Shown here: positions 57,344-64,000 of the stretch, one piece after another
Layout of the letters: every line of letters begins with the position of its first letter
How positions within the stretch are numbered: position 1 is the first letter of the stretch
NCBI RefSeq assembly: GCF_030252425.1
Contig: NZ_CP126994.1
Location: forward strand, 3,033,001 to 3,097,000
Length of the DNA stretch: 64,000 nucleotides
Reading direction: 5' to 3'
Origin: Acidisoma sp. PAMC 29798
GTDB lineage: Bacteria; Pseudomonadota; Alphaproteobacteria; Acetobacterales; Acetobacteraceae
Made by a program: the position numbers and the translations under genes
Notes under the pieces: model-generated
Seen by the model: only the letters and a program-made list of their open reading frames with translations
What the model was told of the DNA's origin: nothing
Databases searched by the model: none

Positions 57344-58657
57344 ATGATGAAGCGACTATCGTTGCCACGCGTCGCCGGCGCTTTGCTGCCGATGCTTATG
57401 CTGTCGGTGCCAGCCTTTGCGGCAGACGCGCCGAAGATCGACACGGGCAACACAGCCTGGATGCTGAGCAGCACCGCTCTGGTGCTTCTCATGACGATTC
57501 CTGGCCTTGCCCTGTTCTATGCCGGCATGGTGCGCAAGAAGAATGTGCTTGCGACGCTGATGCAGTCCTTCGCGATCTGTTGCCTTATCACCATCGTCTG
57601 GTGCGTGATCGGCTACAGCCTCGCCTTCACCACCGGCGACGCCTATGTCGGTGATCTGTCCCGCTTCATGCTGAACGGTTTCGGCAAGAACTGGGACAAG
57701 GACTTTCTGCTCGGCGGCACGGTCGATCAGACCATCCCTGAGAGCGTCTACATGATGTTCCAGATGACCTTTGCGATCATCACACCGGCCCTGATCTGCG
57801 GTGCCTTCGCCGATCGCATGAAGTTCAGCGCCATGTGCATCTTCATGGTGGTGTGGTCGATCGTCGTGTACAGCCCCGTCGCGCATTGGGTCTGGTCGAC
57901 AACGGGTTGGGCGGGCGCCATGGGCGTGCTCGATTTCGCGGGCGGCACGGTCGTGCATATCAATGCGGGCGTAGCCGGCTTGGTCTGCGCGCTCGTCCTT
58001 GGCAAGCGCGTCGGCTACGGCCATGACAACATGCATCCCTACAATGTCGGCTACGCCATGATCGGCGCCAGCTTGCTATGGGTGGGCTGGTTCGGCTTCA
58101 ACGCCGGCTCCGCCGTGGCCGCCAACGGCCGCGCCGGTATGGCGATGGCCGCAACCCAGATCGCGACCGCCGCCGCCGCGCTCGGCTGGATGTTCGCGGA
58201 GTGGATCACCAAGGGAAAGCCGAGCCTGCTCGGTATCGTCTCCGGCGCCGTTGCCGGCCTCGTGGCGATTACCCCGGCGTCGGGCTTCGTGTTGCCCGGC
58301 TCCTCCATCATCATCGGTGTGGTCGCCGGCGTCGGCTGCTACTTCGCCTCCACGACGATGAAGAACTTCTTCGGCTATGACGACAGCCTCGATTGCTGGG
58401 GCGTACACGGAATCGGCGGCATCATCGGCGCTTTGCTGACGGGTGTCTTTGCGTTCGGACCACTCTACGGCGGCGCCGGCGGCAGTGCGCATCAGCTTCT
58501 GATCCAGTGCTATGGCGTGGGTGCCACACTGATCTGGAGCGGCGTGATGTCGTTCATCATCCTCAAAATCATCGACATCACCATCGGTCTGCGCATCACG
58601 CGGGACGAGGAAGTCGAAGGGATGGATATTACCTTGCACGGCGAACAGATCGTCTAA
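57344..58657 (+). CDS. amtB: Ammonium transporter AmtB
   Basis: A 437-residue channel with a cleavable signal peptide (ending near AFA) and eleven helices. The twin pore histidines are in TVVHINAGVAGLV and WGVHGIGGIIGAL, and the phenylalanine-gate region FYAGMVRKKNVLATLMQSF is intact. ATG 57344 or 57347 follows AAGGA. It is cotranscribed with glnK and followed by a strong intrinsic terminator. Confidence 0.97.
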   Translation: MMKRLSLPRVAGALLPMLMLSVPAFAADAPKIDTGNTAWMLSSTALVLLMTIPGLALFYAGMVRKKNVLATLMQSFAICCLITIVWCVIGYSLAFTTGDAYVGDLSRFMLNGFGKNWDKDFLLGGTVDQTIPESVYMMFQMTFAIITPALICGAFADRMKFSAMCIFMVVWSIVVYSPVAHWVWSTTGWAGAMGVLDFAGGTVVHINAGVAGLVCALVLGKRVGYGHDNMHPYNVGYAMIGASLLWVGWFGFNAGSAVAANGRAGMAMAATQIATAAAALGWMFAEWITKGKPSLLGIVSGAVAGLVAITPASGFVLPGSSIIIGVVAGVGCYFASTTMKNFFGYDDSLDCWGVHGIGGIIGALLTGVFAFGPLYGGAGGSAHQLLIQCYGVGATLIWSGVMSFIILKIIDITIGLRITRDEEVEGMDITLHGEQIV

Positions 58658-58690
58658 TCCACGATCCCACGCCTGGACGACGCCTTCAGA

Positions 58691-58717
58691 ACCCCCGCCC
58701 CTTTGGCGGGGGTTTTT
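58691..58717 (+). terminator. Intrinsic terminator after amtB
   Basis: ACCCCCGCC (58691-58699) pairs with GGCGGGGGT (58705-58713), followed by TTTT. It is a nine-base perfect stem, 34 bases after the amtB stop. Confidence 0.92.
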
Positions 58718-58743
58718 GATTCAGGGGTGTGGTGACGACGGCG

Positions 58744-58958
58744 CCGTAGGGCGGATGAGCGTCGCGCTATCCGCCAACCGGTTGTGCGGAGTCCCGGTCC
58801 GTAGGGCGGATGAGCGCAGCGTTATCCGCCAACCGGTTGTGCGGAGTCCCGGTCCGTAGGGCGGATGAGCGCAGCGTTATCCGCCGGCCATACGTCGCTT
58901 GCCCCACTGGATGATGCGCGCCCCATGTGCGGATAACGCTGCGCTCATCCGCCCTACG
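58744..58958. repeat. Repeat array: 55-bp tandem units plus inverted copy of the dispersed palindrome
   Basis: The hairpin core CCGTAGGGCGGATGAGCG...TATCCGCC begins at 58744, 58799 and 58854, an exact 55-base period. The first two units include a spacer AACCGGTTGTGCGGAGTCCC; the third is cut to the hairpin. An inverted copy (GCGGATAACGCTGCGCTCAT then CCGCCCTACG) is at 58929-58958. It fills most of the 390-base gap between the convergent amtB and ompA genes; no coding sequence is apparent there. Confidence 0.88.
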
Positions 58959-58988
58959 ACGCCCTGCAACGTGCATGCGGCCATAGAA

Positions 58989-59016
58989 AAAGGGCGCCCC
59001 TTGCGGGACGCCCTTT
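58989..59016 (-). terminator. Intrinsic terminator for the OmpA-family gene
   Basis: AAAGGGCG (58989-58996) pairs with CGCCCTTT (59009-59016), extended inward by CCC/GGG across one mismatch. On the minus strand the stem is followed by TTTTCTATGG, 31 bases after the stop of the gene. Confidence 0.85.
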
Positions 59017-59047
59017 GCCATCGTCAGCAGAATTTCCCGAAGGAAAC

Positions 59048-60124
59048 TTACTTGATGATGATTTCCACGCGACGGTTCTGCGGCTCGCGCACGCCCGGGC
59101 CCGTGGGGACCAGGAGGTGAGTTTCGCCATAGCCTGCGATCGAGATCGCCGAAGCCGGAACGCCGTCAGCAATAAGCTGAGCCTGGACGCTCTTGGCGCG
59201 GCGGATCGACAGACCCTGGTTGTAGGTCGGCGTGCCGGAGGTGTCGGTGTAGCCGTTAACTTCGATCTGCGTGTACTGCACGTGGGTCGAGTTAGAGGCT
59301 GCCTCGGCGATGATCTCCTTGGCGCGCGGCGTCAGGTAGTACTTATCCCAGTCGAAGAAGACCAGGTAGGTGCGCGCCGGCTGCGGAGCCGGGGCCATCA
59401 TCGGGGCCGGCGGCGGCGGCGGCGGGGACGGCGTGTTGAAGGCGTAACGCAGACCAAGCATCACGGTCTGGTTCGTCGTCGGGCCGAACTTGTAGTCGGC
59501 GCTCTTGCCGAAATACGAGCCGTTGTAGCTGTCTTTGCTCGTCGTGCCGATGTAGTGGTACTCGGCCGTCAGAGAGAGACCAGGCGCGGGCGGGATCGGC
59601 ACGGAGAAACCGGCGATACCCTGGTAGGCGAACGTGCCCTGGGTGTCGTCGATGCTGCGGCTCGGGGACCCGATCTGGCCGTCGTCATAGTCCGTCCACA
59701 GGTAGCCGACGCCAGCGCCGACATACGGGTAGAAGAACGGAATGCCGACATCGATGTCGTACAGGCCGTTAACGAACGCGCCATACTTCTGCGTGTAACC
59801 GTGGAAGTTGAACTTCGGCGCGATGTAGCCGGGCTTCAGCTTGTTATCGGTAGCGCGAAGGTAGATGCCTTCGACTTCGAAACGCAGGCCGTTGCCGAGA
59901 CCGTAACCGACACTGCCGGTTCCGGAAACGCTACCCTTATATTCGGCGTGGCTTCCGCCAAGCCGACCAGGGGCGTCTGTAAGCTTGTTGTTCGACTGGT
60001 AGTCATAGCCGGCACCAGCGCCGACATAAACACCAGTGATAGGCTGAGCCTTCGCCAACGTGGGAAGGGCGATAGCCGGGACCGCCAACACAGTCGCCGC
60101 CATCAGCGCGCTGCGGAGCTTCAT
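59048..60124 (-). CDS. OmpA-family outer-membrane protein
   Basis: A 358-residue protein with a signal peptide (MKLRSALMAATVLAVPAIALPTLAKA), an eight-stranded beta-barrel (residues 25-240, starting VYVGAGAGYDYQ and ending MLGLRYAF), a Pro-rich hinge (SPPPPPPAP) and a peptidoglycan-binding OmpA_C domain (FFDWDKYYLTPRAKEII, VNGYTDTSGTPTYNQGLSIRRAKSV, NRRVEIIIK). GAGGAG lies nine bases before ATG 60124. It anchors the outer membrane to the cell wall. It is probably highly expressed, with its own terminator. Confidence 0.94.
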   Translation of the reverse strand: MKLRSALMAATVLAVPAIALPTLAKAQPITGVYVGAGAGYDYQSNNKLTDAPGRLGGSHAEYKGSVSGTGSVGYGLGNGLRFEVEGIYLRATDNKLKPGYIAPKFNFHGYTQKYGAFVNGLYDIDVGIPFFYPYVGAGVGYLWTDYDDGQIGSPSRSIDDTQGTFAYQGIAGFSVPIPPAPGLSLTAEYHYIGTTSKDSYNGSYFGKSADYKFGPTTNQTVMLGLRYAFNTPSPPPPPPAPMMAPAPQPARTYLVFFDWDKYYLTPRAKEIIAEAASNSTHVQYTQIEVNGYTDTSGTPTYNQGLSIRRAKSVQAQLIADGVPASAISIAGYGETHLLVPTGPGVREPQNRRVEIIIK

Positions 60125-60270
60125 TCTGTTTCTCCTCTTTGACCGACGCATACCATTCAGCCCGGGCGGTCGCGCGGAGGCGTTGCCTGCTGTTCGGTGA
60201 ATTTAAATCTACCACTATCTGCGGGCTTTCCCACCCTTTTCGCAGCGTTTCTGACACACAGTGACAAAAT

Positions 60271-60285
60271 AGCCACAATGTGGCT
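60271..60285. promoter_or_regulatory. Palindrome AGCCACAATGTGGCT upstream of the OmpA-family gene
   Basis: A perfect 7-1-7 palindrome 147 bases upstream of the start codon. Its inner 13 bases (GCCACANTGTGGC) match the palindrome at 35952-35964. A regulatory role is inferred, not shown. I see nothing else convincing in the surrounding 60125-60422 gap apart from AT-richer sequence that could hold the promoter. Confidence 0.4.
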
Positions 60286-60422
60286 CAGGCGGCCTCATCC
60301 CCCAGACCTTAAGGCTCATACAGGGAGTTTGAAAGGCTTAGGCGGAACGTTCGATAGATTCTGCATGCCGCAGTCGTGCCATGCTATTTTCACGAAGCCG
60401 TGAGAGTAAAATAACCAGATCG

Positions 60423-60968
60423 TTAAGTGCAGCTTTCGACCGAAATGTCGGTCACCGGGTCGGAAAGGCCTGACAAGGCGGGCTCCGCCTTGAAGATCCA
60501 ACCCCTGAATTCTGGCGCCGAACCCGGCGACGCGCGCGAATCGGAAACTTCCAGGAAGGCGGCTGCATCCGGCGGCAGATCCGCAGGCCTCACCCAGCAC
60601 GCCAAAACGGACACGGTCAGGAACCGCACCTTGAACGGGGTGCCTATGGTCGCGGCTTGGCTGCCGGAGGTGCCATAGATCTTATCGAGGATGGTCAATT
60701 GAGCCGAGGTCTTTGGCACCCATTCGGTCGGTGCCGCGACCGCGGCCGCCGGGGGCCCGTTTGGTGTCGGAGCCGCCAAGGGCACCGCAGGCAGCGGAGG
60801 CGCCGCGATGGCTCCGACGCCGAGATCCTTGCTGGGGTCCGTGTTCGGCGGGGGGGCCAAGGCCTGGCCTTGGATCGGATCAGACGATTGCGCCCGCGCT
60901 GGGTAGGATACCGTCCCGACCATGGCGGCACTCAGGACCATGATCGCGCCCAGAAGGGGAAACCGCAT
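60423..60968 (-). CDS. DUF2155 domain-containing secreted protein
   Basis: A 181-residue protein with a signal peptide (ending ...YPARAQ), a Pro/Ala-rich linker and the DUF2155 domain in the last 100 residues (AQLTILDKIYGTSGSQ, LTVSVLACWVRPADLPPDAAAFLEV, FRGWIFKAEPALSGLSDPVTDI). DUF2155 proteins are typical of alphaproteobacteria and often lie beside the NDUFA12 homologue; the function is unknown. It is the last of four genes in a minus-strand cluster. Confidence 0.88.
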   Translation of the reverse strand: MRFPLLGAIMVLSAAMVGTVSYPARAQSSDPIQGQALAPPPNTDPSKDLGVGAIAAPPLPAVPLAAPTPNGPPAAAVAAPTEWVPKTSAQLTILDKIYGTSGSQAATIGTPFKVRFLTVSVLACWVRPADLPPDAAAFLEVSDSRASPGSAPEFRGWIFKAEPALSGLSDPVTDISVESCT

Positions 60969-60982
60969 CGCTACCTAAACCC

Positions 60983-61216
60983 TTATCTCGTTGTTCGGCG
61001 CGGGTCCGACTGCGCATCGACCATGGCATGCAGGATGCGGCGCATCGCTGCGGGATCGACGCCCATGAGCACCGCATCCTCGAAGCAATCGCGCAAGGTC
61101 TGCGCTAACTCCATATGGTTGTCCCGCAGCACGCGCAGCTTCTCGCGGCAATCGATCGCCGTGCCGTCCGCTTGCGGCCAAACGTCAGGCTCCGCCGTTC
61201 TCGCCTGCGCCATCAC
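60983..61216 (-). CDS. Small protein of unknown function between mlaD and DUF2155
   Basis: A 77-residue cytoplasmic protein, mostly helical (REKLRVLRDNHMELAQTLRDCFEDAVLMGVDPAAMRRILHAMVDA), no signal peptide, no recognised domain. Its start codons overlap the stop of mlaD by four bases, and the DUF2155 gene follows by 14 bases, so it is surely in the operon. Coupled position supports it being real rather than a chance frame. Confidence 0.7.
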   Translation of the reverse strand: MMAQARTAEPDVWPQADGTAIDCREKLRVLRDNHMELAQTLRDCFEDAVLMGVDPAAMRRILHAMVDAQSDPRRTTR

Positions 61217-61722
61217 GGGGATGCCCCGGCACCGGCTGACGGCTTGCCGCCCGCGTTCTTCTGAAGAGACGACACCAGATCGGTCACGCTGAAGATGAAT
61301 TTCCCAAGCAGGTCTTCCAGGCTGACCGAAGACTGCGTGACGCTGACGCGGCCGTTCGCCGGCAACATGGCGTCGCTTCCGCCCGGCACCAGCGACAGAT
61401 ACTTTCCGCCGAGCAGGCTGTCGCTCGCGACCGTCGCGCTGCTGTCGGTGGGCAGTTTGATCGACTGCTGGACCGTGAAATCAACCACTGCGAGATAGGT
61501 TTTGGGATCGATCGCCGTCTTGGTGACGGAGCCGACCTTGACGCCCGCCATGCGGACATCTGAGCCCGTCGTCAGCCCGTCGATGCGATCGAAGGCGGCG
61601 CTCAGCGAATAGCCGGGCACGCTCGCTGCACCCGAAGTCGCAAGGGCATAGGCCAGGAACCCGCCGGCCACCACGAGAACGAGGAGGCCCGCGATAACCT
61701 CAGCGGCGTTGCGCCGCGCCAC
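61213..61722 (-). CDS. mlaD: MlaD-like phospholipid-transport protein (MCE domain)
   Basis: A 169-residue single-pass membrane protein: N-terminal helix (VIAGLLVLVVAGGFLAYALATSG), then the MCE domain (YSLSAAFDRIDGLTTGSDVRMAGVKVG, TVASDSLLGGKYLSLVPGG). MlaD forms the hexameric periplasmic ring of the Mla lipid-asymmetry transporter. The ATPase, permease and MlaC genes are not adjacent here. In alphaproteobacteria this gene commonly lies next to the NDUFA12 homologue, as it does five bases upstream here. Confidence 0.92.
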   Translation of the reverse strand: MARRNAAEVIAGLLVLVVAGGFLAYALATSGAASVPGYSLSAAFDRIDGLTTGSDVRMAGVKVGSVTKTAIDPKTYLAVVDFTVQQSIKLPTDSSATVASDSLLGGKYLSLVPGGSDAMLPANGRVSVTQSSVSLEDLLGKFIFSVTDLVSSLQKNAGGKPSAGAGASP

Positions 61723-61727
61723 GACGC

Positions 61728-62099
61728 CTACTCTCCTGGCGTCCAGGCGTCGTAATCGCCCGTGGCCCGCTTCCTCCGGCCGCCCTTATAGTCGTGACCG
61801 GCAGGCCGATACGCAAAGGCGGTGCCCGTGCGGTTCGGCAGATGCGGCTTCTGCCACGGCAAACGGCCAATATCGGAAATCGGGGCATCGACGGTGTAAT
61901 GCAGCCAGGCGTGCCATTCAGGGGGCACGGTCGAGGCTTCGGGCTCGCCGTTATAGACGACCCAGCGCCGAACCTTTCGACCCTTCACCGCCGACTTCTC
62001 CTCGAAGTAGCGATTGCCAAATCCATCCTGACCGACACCGCGCCCCCTCAAGGAGGTAAATAGGCGCGTGCCCAGATAGCCGATCATGCCGAGTTTCAT
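61728..62099 (-). CDS. NDUFA12-family NADH:ubiquinone oxidoreductase accessory subunit
   Basis: A 123-residue supernumerary complex I subunit shared by alphaproteobacteria and mitochondria. Signature segments are GVGQDGFGNRYFEEKS, RRWVVYNGEPEASTVPPEWHAWLH and the C-terminal KRATGDYDAWTPGE. It starts at ATG 62099 with AGGAGG just upstream and leads the operon with mlaD, the small protein and DUF2155. This gene is strong evidence for the alphaproteobacterial origin of the window. Confidence 0.93.
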   Translation of the reverse strand: MKLGMIGYLGTRLFTSLRGRGVGQDGFGNRYFEEKSAVKGRKVRRWVVYNGEPEASTVPPEWHAWLHYTVDAPISDIGRLPWQKPHLPNRTGTAFAYRPAGHDYKGGRRKRATGDYDAWTPGE

Positions 62100-62240
62100 G
62101 CAGCCTCCTATAAGGGATGGGTCGCTGCGGGTCCATGCGGTCCAAGTGGCCGGAGAGGATCACTACTGCTTGTGGGATATCGGCGTTTGAACCCCTAGAT
62201 GATGCTTTATCACGCGCATCTCTTCGGTTAATCTGCGGCC

Positions 62241-63770
62241 ATGAGATTAAGCAAAGCCTGGCACGGTGTTCGCCTTCGTCGCGTCGAGGCATGGGGCGAT
62301 CCTGATGGCATGCCGCGCACCGTTTCCCTCCCCGCAAGCTGGGATGGGGCGGCCGCAGCGGCGCTCGCGACCCTCGCGCCCGGCATGCGGCCCATAAGCC
62401 TGCCGGACCTCGCGGACGGCTGGGTGAGCATCGCAAGCCGACGCGCCGAAGAAGCCGGGTTGATCGCGGCGCCACAGCTTACAGCGGGCCTCCAGGATAT
62501 GCTGCTGCGCCGGCGGGCTGCGCCGGGCGCGGCGATTTGGCGTTCCCCCGAAGGCCTGCCGATAGCGCAAGACGAAGCGGGAGTACCCCGCTTCGTCTTC
62601 AATCTGGCCGCCTTTCTGGAGGCAGAGGCCGGTTTCGATCTGGTCGGTTTCCAAAATGCCATCGATATGGCGACGATCGCGCTGACCGTGCTGCGGCCGG
62701 GCGCGCGACGCTTGGCGCTGGGCTTCGCCGATCTCGATGGCCTACTCGCGGGGCTTGGCCTTGCCTATGACAGCGTCGAAGCCCGCGCCGTCGCGGCCGA
62801 CCTCGCCGCCGTTCTAAGAGGACGCGCGGAATGCGTGTCGGCCCGACTGACAGACGTCACGGGGCGGCAGCCCGCTCCTGCCTCCTGGACCGCGATCCCA
62901 ACGAGCGTGGCCATCCCTGGCCTCGCCGCTGCCGCCCGACAGTTTTGCGAACAGGCGAACGCACTGGGCGCCTGCGCCCATGAAGCCGTCGCCGCGCTAT
63001 CCGAGGCCGATGCGGCGGAAGCCCTGCTGGGTGTGGAAACCACCGGCCTCGCACCTGCCTTCGCGAAGACGCGCCATACGGGCGAATTGACGCAAGCCGC
63101 GCGACAGTCTCTCGCTGCGCGCGGCATCTCGGTCGAGGCGGCACTCGCCCTCATGCTGCGCGGCGACACGGTGCTCCCCCTCGCCTCACCCGAGGCGCAT
63201 GCCGCCATGCATGCGGCCGTATGCGCCATCCTTCCGACACCGGCCCTGCGCACGACCGCCAGCCGGTTGGTCAAAGCGCCTGCGGCGCGGTCACCGACAC
63301 CCGCGACGCCTTTAGAACTGCCGGCTCGCCGCAGCGGCACCTTGCAGAAGGCCGCCGTCGGCGGCCATCGCCTATATCTGACGACAGCCGAATATCCGGA
63401 TGGCAAGCTCGGCGAGATCGGTATCACCCTGCAAAAGGAAGGCCCCGCTTTCCGAGGCTTGATGGACGCCTTCGCCAATGCCGTGAGCCTCGGCTTGCAG
63501 CACGGCGTGCCGCTCGACCAGTTCGTCGATGCCTTCATCGGCACCCGGTTCGGGCCCGGTGGGGCTGTGGACGGTGACCCGACGGTCGGCGCCGCCACAT
63601 CGATCATCGACTACGTGTTCCGCCATCTGTCGGTGGCCCACCTGAACCGGTCTATACCGGATCCGGAGGAAAGTCTGATTGCCGGTGCCGAGCCCGCCCT
63701 CACCCTCCCACTGGAACTGCCCCACGAAGCGACGGACGCACGCCGACGGCGCCTTCGCCTCGTTTCCTGA
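62241..63770 (+). CDS. Divergent class II ribonucleotide reductase (NrdJ)-derived protein lacking active-site motifs
   Basis: A 509-residue protein. Residues 370-475 (GGHRLYLTTAEYPDGKLGEI, ITLQKEGPAFRGLMDAFANA, GLQHGVPLDQFVDAFIGTRFGPGG, ATSIIDYVFRHLSVAHLNR) closely follow the C-terminal part of NrdJ. Residues 150-190 (RPGARRLALGFADLDGLLAG ... YDSVEARAVA) resemble an NrdJ core segment, and FNLAAFLE near 120 recalls its NLAS motif without the cysteine. The catalytic NPCGE motif and the TSCPDCG zinc motif are absent. It is therefore probably not an active reductase. The role is unknown. It starts at ATG 62241, divergent from the NDUFA12 operon. Confidence 0.8.
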   Translation: MRLSKAWHGVRLRRVEAWGDPDGMPRTVSLPASWDGAAAAALATLAPGMRPISLPDLADGWVSIASRRAEEAGLIAAPQLTAGLQDMLLRRRAAPGAAIWRSPEGLPIAQDEAGVPRFVFNLAAFLEAEAGFDLVGFQNAIDMATIALTVLRPGARRLALGFADLDGLLAGLGLAYDSVEARAVAADLAAVLRGRAECVSARLTDVTGRQPAPASWTAIPTSVAIPGLAAAARQFCEQANALGACAHEAVAALSEADAAEALLGVETTGLAPAFAKTRHTGELTQAARQSLAARGISVEAALALMLRGDTVLPLASPEAHAAMHAAVCAILPTPALRTTASRLVKAPAARSPTPATPLELPARRSGTLQKAAVGGHRLYLTTAEYPDGKLGEIGITLQKEGPAFRGLMDAFANAVSLGLQHGVPLDQFVDAFIGTRFGPGGAVDGDPTVGAATSIIDYVFRHLSVAHLNRSIPDPEESLIAGAEPALTLPLELPHEATDARRRRLRLVS

Positions 63771-63849
63771 GTGGACGCGCGCCTATCGGAGGGTCGTTTC
63801 GTGATGTAGCCTCAAGCTGCACGATACCGCCTGTTGAAGGAGCCTGCCC

Positions 63850-64000
63850 TTGCGAGTCACCATGATCGGCGGCGGTTACGTCGGCCTTGTCTCCGGCGCC
63901 TGTTTCGCTGAATTCGGCATGGAGGTCGTGGTCGTCGAAGTCGATACGCGCAAGCTTGCGGCGTTGCAGGCCGGCAGTATCCCGATCTTCGAGCCCGGTC
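63850..64000 (+). CDS. ugd: UDP-glucose 6-dehydrogenase, 5' end only
   Basis: The first 50 codons read MRVTMIGGGYVGLVSGACFAEF ... VVEVDTRKLAALQAG ... PIFEPG (parts), the N-terminal Rossmann domain of UDP-glucose/GDP-mannose dehydrogenases. Start is TTG 63850 with a strong AAGGAG seven bases upstream. The enzyme makes UDP-glucuronate for exopolysaccharide, matching the glycosyltransferases elsewhere in the window. The rest lies beyond the window. Confidence 0.9.
   Translation, partial: MRVTMIGGGYVGLVSGACFAEFGMEVVVVEVDTRKLAALQAGSIPIFEPG

Noticed and set aside
58744-58958. Possible CRISPR array
   Set aside because: The units are contiguous 55-base repeats whose spacers are also identical, and the cores match dispersed palindromes elsewhere; no cas genes are present.

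Overview
This is a GC-rich bacterial chromosomal window with about 57 protein genes, packed tightly on both strands. Gene content and order point to an alphaproteobacterium, most likely Rhodospirillales/Acetobacteraceae, though no marker here settles genus. The clues are an F1-only ATP synthase operon (atpHAGDC, no F0 genes), lspA followed by a DUF3035 lipoprotein, an NDUFA12-mlaD-DUF2155 cluster, acnA beside ccmAB, and glnK-amtB. I see no rRNA, tRNA, prophage, insertion sequence or CRISPR array.

Layout. 1-2 kb: a zinc/manganese ABC uptake system (ATPase cut by the window edge) divergent from a Fur-family regulator, with two Zur-box-like palindromes between them. 2-6 kb: ileS-lspA-DUF3035. 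6-8.4 kb: an SDR/aldo-keto reductase pair, then yjbQ bracketed by two copies of a dispersed palindromic repeat. 8.4-20 kb: sthA, glutaryl-CoA dehydrogenase, a Uma2 nuclease-like protein, a YihY/BrkB membrane protein, a giant two-domain glycosyltransferase, a periplasmic proline/methionine-rich protein divergent from an OmpR/EnvZ-type pair, and a GT4 glycosyltransferase. 20-21.4 kb: a mazEF-like module and an FMN reductase. 21.4-30.7 kb: F1 ATP synthase, priA, xerC-like recombinase and ribF.

30.6-38.3 kb looks like a small catabolic island: an amino-acid-type ABC importer in one operon with a creatinase/M24-fold hydrolase whose metal site is altered, a divergent LysR regulator with a perfect inverted repeat in the shared promoter region, and a hydantoinase/dihydropyrimidinase lying between two glycine-rich lipoproteins. 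Next comes a FecR/DUF6600 protein with a long 11-residue tandem repeat.

41-44.3 kb: a gnd-zwf-glucokinase (ROK) operon for the oxidative pentose phosphate route, preceded by a leader that can form two mutually exclusive hairpins. 44-56.7 kb: a FUSC transporter, aconitase, ccmAB, a ParE/RelE-type toxin-antitoxin pair, a second two-component system, an HtrA protease, csaA, gpt and a UbiH-type hydroxylase. 56.9-58.7 kb: glnK-amtB behind a sigma-54-like promoter. 58.7-64 kb: a repeat array, an OmpA-family porin, the DUF2155/MlaD/NDUFA12 cluster, a protein that looks like an eroded class II ribonucleotide reductase, and the start of a UDP-glucose dehydrogenase.

Most of the window is ordinary housekeeping. 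The observations most worth a second look are the active-site-less NrdJ relative, the M24/hydantoinase island, the alternative hairpins before gnd, the paired Zur boxes, the repeat family, and a 13-nt palindrome shared by two envelope-gene upstream regions. I found no clearly new defence or mobile system.
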